Assembly (NCBI GenBank): GCA_009746045.1 | Contig: RPFO01000213.1 | Span: forward strand, 7,874,478-7,938,477 | DNA: 64,000 bases | From: Mesostigma viride | Lineage: Eukaryota; Streptophyta; Mesostigmatophyceae; Mesostigmatales; Mesostigmataceae | Direction: 5' to 3' | Part shown: positions 53,464 through 64,000 of the stretch, piece by piece | Layout: the number at the start of each line of letters is the position of its first letter | Numbering within the stretch: the first letter of the stretch is position 1 | Position numbers and translations under genes: made by a program | The notes under the pieces: model-generated | The model's input: the letters and a program-made list of their open reading frames with translations, nothing else | Database searches by the model: none | What the model was told of the DNA's origin: nothing

Positions 53464-56400
53464 CTACATCAGCAGCACCGGAAACAAAACCGACACAAAC
53501 AGCATGCCCAGAAAACCCCAGCGTCCCATCCCCACGGGTGCACTATCCGAGATCAGACCCGCGTAACACAAGTCCGCGTTCTCGCATACCACCTCCGCCT
53601 CGGTGATGCTCCCCATCTCGTTCACCATCATTAGGGCCTGGACCGACGCGAGATTCCCCCGGACGGGCTCAATATCAAAGTCTATGACCACGCTCTCCAA
53701 TTCCAAATCGGCGATCAGCTCTTCGTCAAAAGTCTGCCGGAAAAACATATCGAGCTCGCCCACGTTCTGCGCGGGCGAGGTTGGCTCGCCCCACACGAAA
53801 TACGTGTCGCACCACGCCCTCTCGAAATCCTCGGTGTCCACCTCTGCCGACGAGAATATGAGCGGGACTAGCTTCCCGCCCATGGCCTTGGTGACCTCGC
53901 TCACGGTGCCCGCTGCCGTGGTCGCGAACAGCTTCCATGTGAACTCTTCCGTCTCGTAGTTGATCGTCACGTACAGCGTGGCAGAGAAGGACTCCTCGTC
54001 TTGGAACGGGTCGTACGTGCCGCTGCGCAGGTCTGCGTTGGTGAGGCCTGAGGCCGGCGGGAAGTAGAGCAGCGGGAGCGTCTGCTTCTCCTGGTCCACC
54101 ACGCCGTCACCGTCGGTATCGACCAGCTCCTGGCTGAAGTAGGGCGTGCAGTAGTACGTGTTGTCGCTGTCGGGGTCTACTGGGCGGGGGTCGTATAGCG
54201 CCCGTTTCTGCCGATGTTTTCCATCGGGCGGGTGCCACGGGCGTGCCACCAATGAGAGGTGGAAAGGATGAAGAGATAGGTCACCATGAAGTTAGTTCAT
54301 GACAGGCGTTGCAGCAGGAGACATGCTTGCAGAAGAAAAATGGGGCACGGTGGCAGGGCGCTGGTGGCAGGAACAGGCAGCTTGCATGATGTAAAGGTAT
54401 TGTCAACTGGGATAGTGCTCAGTCTGACCAGCTGACGTGGCCACAAACATGACAACATAAGTCTCTCATCAACTAGGCCCTACAACTCTATAGCTGTTTT
54501 TTGGCCACGTAGATTGCCCATAGGCATGTCAGCAACACTGCTGGTTGGCTCAGCACAAGGTACTGGAACTGTACTGTCCAGCATGACGACCCAAGCAGCA
54601 TGACAACCCAAGCAGCAGATTGTGACGTCGGGTATCTGCTTCCTTTCGGGCTTTACTTCTGACGAGCTGTCTAGCTAGGTATGGGTAGGGAGTGACGAAG
54701 CAATACATCTCTCAAGGTGCACATCCGTTTGCCTCGCGTACAACGCGCTAAGGATTGCAAGTACGCAAGCGATCTACCTGGATGAGGATGGAGATGTAGC
54801 CATCCCAGTAGCCCGACACGCTGGACGTGGTCGGGAAGAAGCCGTCCGAGAGCGTGCCGGGCGACTGACCAACCCAGTAGACAAACGAGGTCAGGCCGGT
54901 GAAGGTGAGGCCAAAGTACATGTAGCTGCTGACCGCTGTGTCGGGGGTGGTGCCTTCAACCGAGATGCCGTCGCGCCCGTCGGGGAAGATCCGCACATCG
55001 GGGTTGGCGACTGCCGGAAAAGGGGGAGACAGGCAAGGGCAAGAAAAAAAGGGAAACAGAAGAGAAGAGGACCGTGAGCGGGGGGGCACATGAGCGCCAA
55101 GGAGATGACACACAAGGGTCGAGGACTTGCGGGTTCAGTGTCATTTAACAAGTAGGGTATAATTTACTTTTCCCTGCTATATTCTTCCTATTTTGACCTG
55201 CACACCGGGGGGCCACACAAGGGGGAGGCACACACGCGGGGCCCTAAAGTCATGCTGTTTGATAGCAACAAAATCATGTTACAAGATATTGATGACAAAA
55301 AAAATTCCCCACCAGCTCCTTGTCGGGGTCTGTCACGAAGTTTACAGGATTTCAGTGGTGAATAAGCGCACCATCAAACAAAAAACTTGAAACGCTAACA
55401 TTCGAGAGACTAATTTCGCTCCTGCCTGATGTCCCACTGGCACAAACCGCGGCAGAACATGCCGGTCAGTGTTTCTGCTAACGCACCGGTACCGGTAATT
55501 CTCCGGTAATTACCGGTGCTCCCCCGGCCGACCGGTAAGCCCCCCCCGGCCGACCGGTATGCTATATGTCAAGCAGGAACCCCCCCCCCGACCGACCGGT
55601 ATGCTGTGTTCAGAGCAGGAACCCCCCCCCGGCCGACCGGTAAGCCATGCCCGGGCTGACCTGGTCGACCGGGAAGCAAATAATGCCGGCCGGGGTTCCC
55701 CGGTTTCCCCGTCAGACAAACCCGGTACCTATATTCTGACTATTACAAAATATCAATTTCGATTAGTATATGTTACTATTCCCGGCACTTACAAATAGTT
55801 TGCACATTGCTGCCATGCTAACACCTCCACCGAATGTAAATTCCGACACAGCTGAGCCCTGCTGAATGCCCGACGAAAACCAGTGCGCCAGGGCATGGAA
55901 TCTCGCGACGGTCCTATCGTAGCTACAAGATACCTTACTGATGAGGTTAAAATTGTAGTGCGTGACCCTCAGATGCAGTATTAAAAAAATAATCATGGGC
56001 AACGGCTCGTCAAGGCTAGGCGAATTTGCACAAACATTGCTCGCTCGCGACTTCAGTTGTCGTTGTTGTTGCCCACTTTTAATACCGGTGTGAGCTTGAC
56101 CAGCACAAATCTCGCTGTTGTTGATGTTGAGTTGAGTTGAGTTGTTGGACGTGCTAACAACTACTGTTGATCGAGGAGGGGCTAAAGTTTCTACTTCAAT
56201 TTGTGAGCAAATAGATTATCCGTACCCAAGTAACAAAAGGCGTGGCGCGGTGCAGATCTGACCCTATAACGAATGGGTGCACTGACTGCACTCAGCACTT
56301 GGCAGCCGGCAATTCCAGTCTGTCAAGTGCGTAGACTTGAGCGGGTAACAAATGCGCTGCAGAATGCAGACGTGCAGCAGTAGGTACGCAACACGATGTA

Positions 56401-59400
56401 AAGGTGCTGATACGATGCATGAAGTTCACGGCAGTCGAGCCAGCTGACTTTGTTTTGCGTGTTTTCTAATCCTACATTTTTCGATAGTGCGCTAGAGAAG
56501 TGAATCATGACGAAGAAGAAAGAGCCCCCGATTCCCCTGGGCTACAAGTTCAAGGACCATTTCACACGAGGTGGTGGCGTTTTGACCTTGGCTGGCAGTA
56601 CGAGCGGTCGCCGGGCTTTGGGCACGGTCGTTACACACGAGGCGCAGGCAGGCAACGAGTTAGAAGGGGAGGACACTGATAAGACGAATGGGGATGAGGG
56701 TGCCGTAGAGCAGGGCGATGCAGGTGGCTCAGCGCACCCACAGCCTGAAATCCATGGCGGTGATGTTCCGGAGAAGGCCATGTCGGAGCAGGTTGTTTCG
56801 AGTCCGGTTGTTGACAAGCAGCCTGAGTCGACAACAGGCAATGAGGGTGGTAGTGGTTCCGTGCAGGCTGCCAAGCTGAAGCCTGCAGTTCCGCCTGTTC
56901 CAGCGCCCGGTCGGGTGAGAAAGAAACCGGTTGAGGCGTGGTTTGAAGGTGACGCTTTCTCGTGGGCCGTCGTTCAGCAGAACTCGGAAGGCGTGTGGGA
57001 GATGAAGTGCAAGCTTTGTATCGCTACCGGAATGTTAACGAAGTCACTTTCCACTGACCGGCGGGAGAGGTTGACGGAGCATGAAAGTTCTGGCATCCAT
57101 CAGAGAGCGCTCAGCATCATCAACCGCAAGTTGTGCAGGGGCGAGGCTGTTGATCATCTGCTGTCCTCAACAAGCAAGCACGGCTCCGCTGGCTCTTCGT
57201 TCCAATTGGCAACCAACAGGACCCCTCAGCAGGTGGTGAAGCAGGAGATCATGAACAACCTCGTGATGGTGTACAAGACCCTGTTGCATGGGCGGCCAAT
57301 GCTGGACTACGAGCAGACTAGCATGATGGTGAGGTACATGACAGAAGTGAACCCGAAGCAAAAGGGGTTTGACCTCTCTGCCAAGTACAACAATGACGAC
57401 GCGGGGTGGGAAATGGGGGAATGCCTCAATGAAGTCCTCATCGATGAGCTGCAAGAGCAACTCAAGCAGTCACCCTTCATCGCCATCTCCTGTGACGATT
57501 CCGACGATATCAGCAAGAAGGAGCAGTGCTCTATCGTCATCTACCCCGTGCAATGTGGCATCCGTACAACGCAGTTCCTGGCGTGCCATGAGCTGCCCAA
57601 CGGCATTGCAACTGCAGAGACGGTGTCCATGGGGATCTATGCCAAGCTGCAGAGCCATGGGGGGCTGAGTCGTGAGGACGTCGCCAGCAAGCTCACCTCA
57701 TGTGGCATGGATGGCGCGGCAGTGATGATCGGGTCCACAGGCGGCGTCATCACGCTCATCAAGGAGCGGTACGCACCTTTCGCCTTGGAGGAATAATGCC
57801 CCTCTGACCGGACCAATCTCGTGGGGGTGGAGGTTGCCAACAATGAATTGGTTCAGAAGGTGCAGGGCCTCCTCAAGGCAGTTGCATCCGACATTCGGCG
57901 TAGCGCCAAGCGCACCCAGACTTTCCTGCTCCACCAAGCTCTGCTGGGCCACAGCGACCAACTCAGCATGCCCGCGATCCATGACATCAGGTGGATTTCG
58001 ATCAGGGGCGTGCTAGAGCGCACGGTCGAAGAGTACGATGCCCTCGTGGACTTCTATTACAAGCGCGCTGATGATGCTGCGCGCGATGGGGAAACTGACG
58101 GCGAGTCAAAGGAGATCTTCGAGAAGCTCGTCTCTGCCGACGTGGTACTCGCCATACACGGGCTGCTGCCGCTCTTTCAGCAGCCCGTCTCTCCCTCTGC
58201 AAAGCCTTCCAAGCTGATGACGCCCACTGCACCGATGTCGGCAGGCTGGTAACCAGGGCAAAGGAGACCATTTCCCAGGTGTACTTGGCCGATGGCGCCA
58301 CGTGTGGCCTGCCTTTCCAGGCGCTATTGCGACCAGTGCGGGGGGAGGTGGATCCACAGCCAGATGCTGACAGTGATTCGGACAGCTTTCGCATCATCCT
58401 ACCTGCTGACGCCATGGGGAGCGTGCCTGCACAAGTCACCAAGGAGGCTACCACAGTACAGCTAGAGGAGGTCGACGTGGATGGGGAGAATGAGGTGCAG
58501 CTCGTGCCAAAGGGCCAGGAGGAGGGCTTTGCAGTCACTTTTGAAACACGCGGGAGGCCAGGCAAGTCTCGGCTTGGTGACGTGCGTGTGACCCGGTCTC
58601 GCACAGCTGTGCAGCTGAGCAACCAGCCAGACGTGGCCAAGCTGGCCCACGTGGTGAAGCAAACCCGCACGAAGTTGGCGTGTGTGGCTAAGCTGGCTGT
58701 TGACGAGTTTTCCCGCCGCTTCCCCCCCACCCCCTTCACAGATGCATGGGAGGTACTTCATCCAGTCTATTGGGTCCCTGACTGTGACAGCAACATGCCA
58801 AGCGGTGAAGCCGTTAGGCAACGGCTGCAGCCTGTTACGGACCACTACTGCATGGCACGGGGGTACACTCCCCCAGGCATGGCGCGCACGAGCGATGGGA
58901 AGCACGCCATGCAGGCTCCCCCGATGATTGATCGCGACCTTCTCACGCAGCAGTACAGGGACTTCCGGGCGAGCATGGTCCACTGGCCAAAGGCGAGCGA
59001 CGGCAAGCCTGCACCATGGCGAAAGGTGTGGGCTGACCGCTGTCAGAACGCGCATCGCTGGGCCATGATCAGTGAGTGGGTGAAGCTTGCAATGATCATG
59101 GTCTCGTTTGCGCCAGGGTCTGTCGCCAACGAGCGGCTCTTCTCCGCGATGAACCTCCTCAAGTGTGAGCGGCGCAACCGTCTCCAAGAACTGCACATGG
59201 ACGCTGCCCTTCGCATTTTTATGCAAGGGCTGTCGTTCAAGCAGTTTGAGAAGATGAATGGGTTCGAGCAAGCGCATGTGAAATGGATGGAAAGGAAGCT
59301 GCGCCGGCCTGGCGGTAAAACTGGGAACCAACATACAAAGAAAGCCAAGATGGCACTAGCCAGCGGTGATGAAGAACCTGGTCCTCAGTTTTAAAGGAAT

Positions 59401-62400
59401 CAGGAGTCTCTTTAGGTAGCTTAACCAACTTCCAACGGCCTATGGGTGTATATGGTGCATGCAAACCCTAAGGCGGCATCGTGTGAGGTCACGTCAATAA
59501 TGTATGGGTGAGCTAATGTGAGCTACATAGCCTTCAAGTGATGACAACTATGTTTTGTAACCTCCTATTGTGACTAGGCATGCTTGTATGCATGCTAAGT
59601 TATCATTTTCGCATGTTTTATTAGGGAGCCCTGCGTATGCCAAGGCTATGTGAATCAGGATTCAGGGCACAAGCAGCCCACTAAGGCAAGGCTTCACAGT
59701 TTAGGATAAATTATATAACTGTATAAGAAATCCTATTGGGTTTTTATTTTTCTAAAAAAAAATTCGCCAACATCCGGGGGGGGGTCCGGGGGGGCGGACC
59801 CCCCCCCCTACCGGAGTTACCGGAACCCCCCCACCCCTTAGCAGAAACACTGATGCCGGTGCTCCTATGCCCCTCCTTTGACTCACGCGCTGCCCCTCCC
59901 CAAGTAAGCACAGCGCACCAGGATTCCACTCACTGAAAAAGGGGGCGTCGAGCGAGTCGTTGGATGCTGGGTTGGTGAAGACCTCCACCGTTGGGCAATT
60001 AGGGCCACGCCGGGGGGTCACTGTAGTGTCATAGTGCGCGTGCAAAAAGTCGTTCCATGCCTTGAGGCCTGGCAGGCTGGCCCAGTTGTACCGGGAGTAC
60101 AGGGAGAACCAGGGGTCGGCCTGGTCCCGGGCGGAGTATTCCGGGAAGACAATGTGCATGCCTGGTAGACAGTACACCCAGCACACGTCATGTCCAGTAC
60201 AAGGGCGGGGGGGGGGGGGGGAAGAGGAAGGTCAGTGGGGGGGACAATGCACCACTGAAGCACGGAGTCATTGAGATCAAATCCACGGAGATTCCGCTGA
60301 GATGCATCTTTCCGTGCATTCCATGACTATTTCGACAAGAAACCCGCCAAGCATGCTTGTTATGTGTAAGTGGTCTGAATAGAACATAGACATGCATCGA
60401 AGAGTGAGTTGTTGGCTACCAGACGCCCGATTCAATCGCACGTCGGCGATCCTTGGCCATGCTGATACCAGTCTGCAATTGTTTGCGATGTAAGGACCAT
60501 CGGCAATAGTTCCCCATGCTAACACCGCCCTGCCTGTCCCTGCTCCCATCTAGTACCTACCGCTCCGCAACGGCAACCCCTTCCCAGTGGTTGGGTTCAC
60601 ATATTAGCTCCAGCCCTTCTTCAGTGGTTGGATTCTATTTATTGAACTCCATGGACTCACCGGTGTACTTGTACTGCTCGCGTGCAGGCCGGTCGCTCCG
60701 GTAGTAGGAGATGAGCGCGTCGTAGCTGGCCTGCGCGTTCTCCACGAGCGGCTTGAGCGTGGAAAACACCTGGCCACAGTCCTGCTGCTTAGCAAACTCC
60801 TCCTTGAGGTTGGTCAGCAAGTTGCCGATGTCCACTACCTCTGCAAGGGGGGAGAGGACGCAGAAGGCATCATGGGGGGGGGCAAGGGAGGCAGGGGAGG
60901 GTAACGGGGAGCAGTGTCAGCGAGAAGTGGTTGCAAGGACAGAGTCGATTCCAGAACAAGCAGCAGCACAACACGGGCAGAGGTGGCGTGAGCAAAAAGG
61001 GGGAAGGCGTAGAAAATGCCCACAACCCCAGGCACATTTTCGGATAAAAAGGCAAAGCTGGTGTGTCAGGCATAGACGGGAAACGAGAGAACGACAGGAA
61101 TGGCCATGGGAGTGAGTGGTGCCCATGGGGGGGGGGGGGGGGGGGAGCAAAGGGCAGATGCAGGAAGAGGGCAACAGAGAAAGGGAGGGAGGCACGGACA
61201 ACACCTTAATCCATACTTTGCATACGTCGTCACAAGGAGAGTAGCGTCCAGCATACCATGCTGGTCAATCAAGTATTGCCATGGCCTATCTCATTGTGGG
61301 CCAGCCGACGAACGGCAAGCATGAGCACACAGACTGATCAACCGGCTTCTGACGCCAGTTTACCCAGTCATACCACCAGCATGACGATAGCCACCGTGCA
61401 TCTCCCCTCAACTATCGGAACCAAAAAGGTCGCCCACCTTTCGCGGGCCCCCATATGGTGATCCCGAACGTGCGGGCGCGCGCAGCCGAGACCGCCTTCA
61501 TGAACAGCTCGTCGGCCTGCAGGGTGTTCTGGGTGAGCGCCTCCATGAGCGCGATCATGTCGGTCTGGTACTGCTGGTACCGCTGCATGTCCACGAGGGC
61601 GAGCACGCGGGGGCCGTCCGACGGGTCCGGCGTGGGGTGCACGATGAAAGCATTAATCATTGTCTGTGCCCATGCTTGCACACTGGCGGCCGCGGTGTTG
61701 AGCACGCGGTAGTCCCACCCATCACCCGGCTCCAAGTCCTCACTGGCGAGAGCCCACTTGGTGACGGGGTTCAGCACCTCGAGCACGGTGAAGGAGGCCA
61801 TGAGGCAGGCGTCAAAGCCCAGCAGGTCGAGCTTGGCAACACCGTTGGTGGAGAGGGAGGAGGCGATAGCGTTCTTCATGCTGTAGAGTGACCAGGAGGG
61901 GGGGGGATAGAGCGACCGTGATTGTGTGTTGTTAGTTTCCATGTGTGGGCAGCGAAGAAGGCGCTGGTGTTCTTCATGCTGCAGAAATGTGTAGGGGTGA
62001 CGAAGGTGGTGCTCATATATTGTTCTGAGGTACTCAAATTGAATGAGTGGCAATCTTCATGCAAGCGTTTGGAGGTGGCACAGGGAGGGTAGCCGCTTCC
62101 ATGGTTTGCACGGGGGCTGCCAAATAAGTGACGCAAGCTGTGGCGTGCAGTTATCCAATGTGGGGTTTTGTGCTCGGTGGACATCCGCCACATGAAGCGT
62201 GAAACGGGCAGCCGCGGGTGAACAGCGTGTGTAAGGAATGATGGGGAAGCGAAGGGGAACGTAGGAGCGTGGAGCACCCATTAGGTCACCACTCAGTCGT
62301 CTGGAGTGCCAAACAGTCAGCAAACGCATGCACCTAGATGCAGTGGCGCAAGGGCATGGAGAGTGCGGCCCATGATGCAAGCATGGGGCTTCAATAAGAG

Positions 62401-63953
62401 CTTTGATAGGCGACACCTAACAAAGCTGGGCCACCAAACAAAGCTGGCCTTCTGCAAGGAGGGAATGCGGGGCATGCAGTAAGGGTGCAATGCATAAGAT
62501 AGTGTGTTAAACTCCCCGTGCCTTTTCGACATCCTGATTGATACCTTCCCTTTCCACCTCCCTTCCTTGCTTACGGTCTCATGCACAGTTCCATCTCCCA
62601 GCTCACATCGCGAGGCTAGGACGCCACCAGAGAAGGAGGCCAACCAGCCGAGTGCCGCAATCCAGTGGAGACGTAATCTCTTTGAGGCCAGTGAACATGT
62701 TGGGATCTGATGAGGGTTGCATCAATGAGGCTGCTGATGAGGCTACTGATGAGGCTGCTGACGAGGCTGCTGATGCGGTTGCACTGCCAAGCTATAGCCA
62801 TCCTGTATCCATGCAGGCATGCGAGCACACAAGGCACGTACACGGTGAGGCCCATGCCGCTGTTCCCGTTGCCATAATCCCCCCCAAAGCCCGAGTACCC
62901 GCCGCCGTGGTCCCACAGCTGCAAGATGACGGTTTTGCGCCTGGGCACCGCGTTAAAGCACGCGTTCATGAACCGCGTGAGCGTCACAGGGGAATCCATG
63001 TCGACCTCCCCCCAGTCCTCGATCTGCTCCCAGAAGCCGGACCGCAAGCGCAGCAGCTTGGCGGTGGAGAAGGCACTGTCGACCGCCACGTAGCTGCCAC
63101 CAGAGAGGCGCCGGATGTCGTCGGAGAGCCGGCGTGCGTCGCACACGTCGGGGTGCTCGGAGAATTTGCAGCGGTCGAGCAGGACGATCATGATGTACTG
63201 CTTGCGCACGGCACATGCCAAATCGTGCCCATGCCAGGGTCGCCGCCAAGAACAGAAACAGGCCAACCCACGGACAGGTCGTTGCCAATTCGCCAGAAAC
63301 AGGCCACCGTCATCACAGGGGCGCATGCACAGGTATGTCCCATGCATGGATGTTGCAGCAGGCATTAGTGGCATGACCAAGGAATATCACGTTGCAGGCA
63401 GTACGGAGCGAAGCACAAGTGCCAGGTCCAGCACAATGTGCGTTGGGACACTGTAGCAGAATTTTCCGTGAAAAACACAGCTCAAAAAAGGCCATTTTGT
63501 TTTTGCGTGTCCACATCCCTTATCACCTCCCCGAACGCAAATATGCAACCATTCTCCCCTATCCAACAGTCTCATGGCCCCAATTCCATTGCTACTTGAA
63601 ATCCTGGTCCCGGTCACGCCTTCACCGTCCTGCTGCGTAAAAAGCCTGCAAACAAGTACTCCTGGCGAATTCTCAAGTATAATGAGGTACCAGTTAGCAC
63701 GCGCCATGACCCGGCGATCCATTTTCCAACAATTTGTACCCCCGAACAAAACTGTCCCAACAGAGGCGCGCGCATCGTGACTCGCACACAGGGGAGATGA
63801 AACATTTTCTAAGAAACGGATATGCCCAGCAAGCCTGCCCCACACACCTCACTTGTGTTCCCGCGAGCAGCGACAAAGCCATCGTACATCTCTTCCACAT
63901 CCGAGAGCGCAAACGCCTCCAGGTTGTTGTCACCGTGCACGTACAGCATGTGC
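53464..63953 (-). CDS. Clostripain-type cysteine protease (family C11), 5' end off window
   Basis: Seven exons seen: 63953-63848, 63200-62842, 61880-61438, 60840-60661, 60161-59934, 55010-54778 and 54207-53464; the first boundary pair is less certain, the others keep frame. The first exon has MLYVHGDNNLEAF, the family's opening strand. The catalytic His is in LWDHGGGYSGFGGD (exon 2) and the catalytic Cys in LDLLGFDACLMAS (exon 3). Later exons add the family's C-terminal part (VFPEYSARDQADPW and FVYWVGQSPG segments). The chain ends GRWGFLGMLFVSVLFPVLLM, a hydrophobic tail after a polar stretch, suggesting a GPI signal or a single membrane anchor on a secreted or lysosomal-type enzyme. C11 enzymes cleave after basic residues. 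The N-terminus, with any signal peptide, is outside the window. Intron 59933-55011 holds a 4.4-kb hAT element on the opposite strand; without it that intron would be about 530 nt. Confidence 0.85.
55482..55725. promoter_or_regulatory. Subterminal repeats of the hAT element
   Basis: At least six ACCGGTA/CCGGTAA motifs and three GACCGGTA-containing units with runs of eight or nine C between them. In hAT elements such short subterminal repeats are the transposase's binding sites; this role is inferred. Confidence 0.5.
56507..59394 (+). pseudogene. hAT transposase, interrupted by one stop and one frameshift
   Basis: The ATG at 56507 opens a Lys-rich start, a disordered region and a BED-type zinc finger (WEMKCKLCIATG, then LTEHESSGIHQRAL). 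The RNase H core begins with FIAISCDDSDDISKKEQ and DGAAVMIGSTGGVITLIKE. The expected HCMAHRTNL segment is replaced: TAA at 57794-57796 then CPSDRTNLV, so both the first His and the His of the C-x2-H motif are lost. The same frame continues to about 58190 (HDIRWISIRGVLERTVEEYD), where it shifts by one into a frame reading ADGATCGLPFQALLRP. It ends with the hAT dimerisation region (GSVANERLFSAMNLLKCERR, ELHMDAALRIF). Roughly 950 codons overall. The stop at a conserved motif means this copy makes no active enzyme. Confidence 0.85.
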
Positions 63954-64000
63954 CTGCACGCAGTAAGTCAAGGGGTTGGTGGGTCAAGTGCCACAGTATG
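63954..64000 (-). other. Intron of the protease gene running off the window
   Basis: An acceptor-like CTGCGTGCAG precedes the exon at 63953; the remaining bases to the edge are intronic. Confidence 0.6.

Larger units (their letters stand above)
55467..59852 (+). mobile_element. Full-length hAT DNA transposon, 4,386 bp, inside a protease-gene intron
   Basis: 15-bp perfect terminal inverted repeats CAGTGTTTCTGCTAA and an 8-bp target duplication ATGCCGGT at 55459-55466 and 59853-59860. Left subterminal region 55482-55725 carries repeated CCGGCCGACCGGTA-type motifs; the right end (59775-59835) carries complementary G/C runs and TACCGGAGTTACCGG. One transposase gene lies inside, oriented against the host gene. 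Confidence 0.95.

Noticed and set aside
58002-58739. 245-codon minus-strand ORF inside the hAT element
   Set aside because: Antisense shadow of the transposase coding sequence.
61120-61144. G18 run near 61126-61144 as a functional G-quadruplex
   Set aside because: Lies in an intron of the protease gene; simple sequence with no supporting context.

Overview
This is a nuclear window from a eukaryote with spliced genes. A green alga or similar phytoplankton protist fits best: genes are GC-rich in an AT-richer background, introns are short GT-AG, one gene starts with a plant VAP27-like MSP domain, one encodes a clostripain-type (C11) protease, and the window is loaded with Ty3/gypsy, LINE, hAT and piggyBac-like elements. 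I cannot name the species. There are no bacterial operons and no CRISPR.

Layout. (1) 1-19.1 kb is a distinctive compartment holding a large unrecognised minus-strand gene (1-6592), a 4-kb minisatellite block that switches orientation at about 7.98 kb and is split by a foldback-like element, a four-exon DDE-transposase-like gene (13287-17016) and a small unrecognised gene (17548-17987). Introns and spacers here, but not exons, are sprinkled with about 25 copies of a 22-bp palindrome centred on CTGCAG; I saw no copy to the right of 19 kb. (2) 19.1-29.6 kb is a LINE ORF1-like reading frame cut in half by a young, chimeric Ty3/gypsy element with same-length LTRs and a 5-bp target duplication. (3) 29.7-37.1 kb is gene-poor and holds a LINE fragment, two 1.7-kb TTAA-flanked (piggyBac-like) non-autonomous elements and a 1.35-kb non-autonomous hAT element. 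(4) 37.8-47.35 kb is one minus-strand gene of about 2,750 codons joining an MSP domain, a pseudokinase and a HECT N-lobe. (5) 48.3-52.7 kb is LINE debris with a 1.9-kb CATC microsatellite and a diverged LTR. (6) 53.46-63.95 kb is a minus-strand C11 protease gene whose longest intron contains a complete but mutated 4.4-kb hAT element on the opposite strand.

Only three or four loci look like host genes: the MSP-pseudokinase-HECT gene, the C11 protease and, less surely, the 1-6.6 kb gene and the 140-residue gene. The rest is mobile or repetitive. Many long open frames are repeats that happen to lack stops. Several coding frames break at runs of five or more identical bases, which points to homopolymer indels in the assembly, though real decay is possible.
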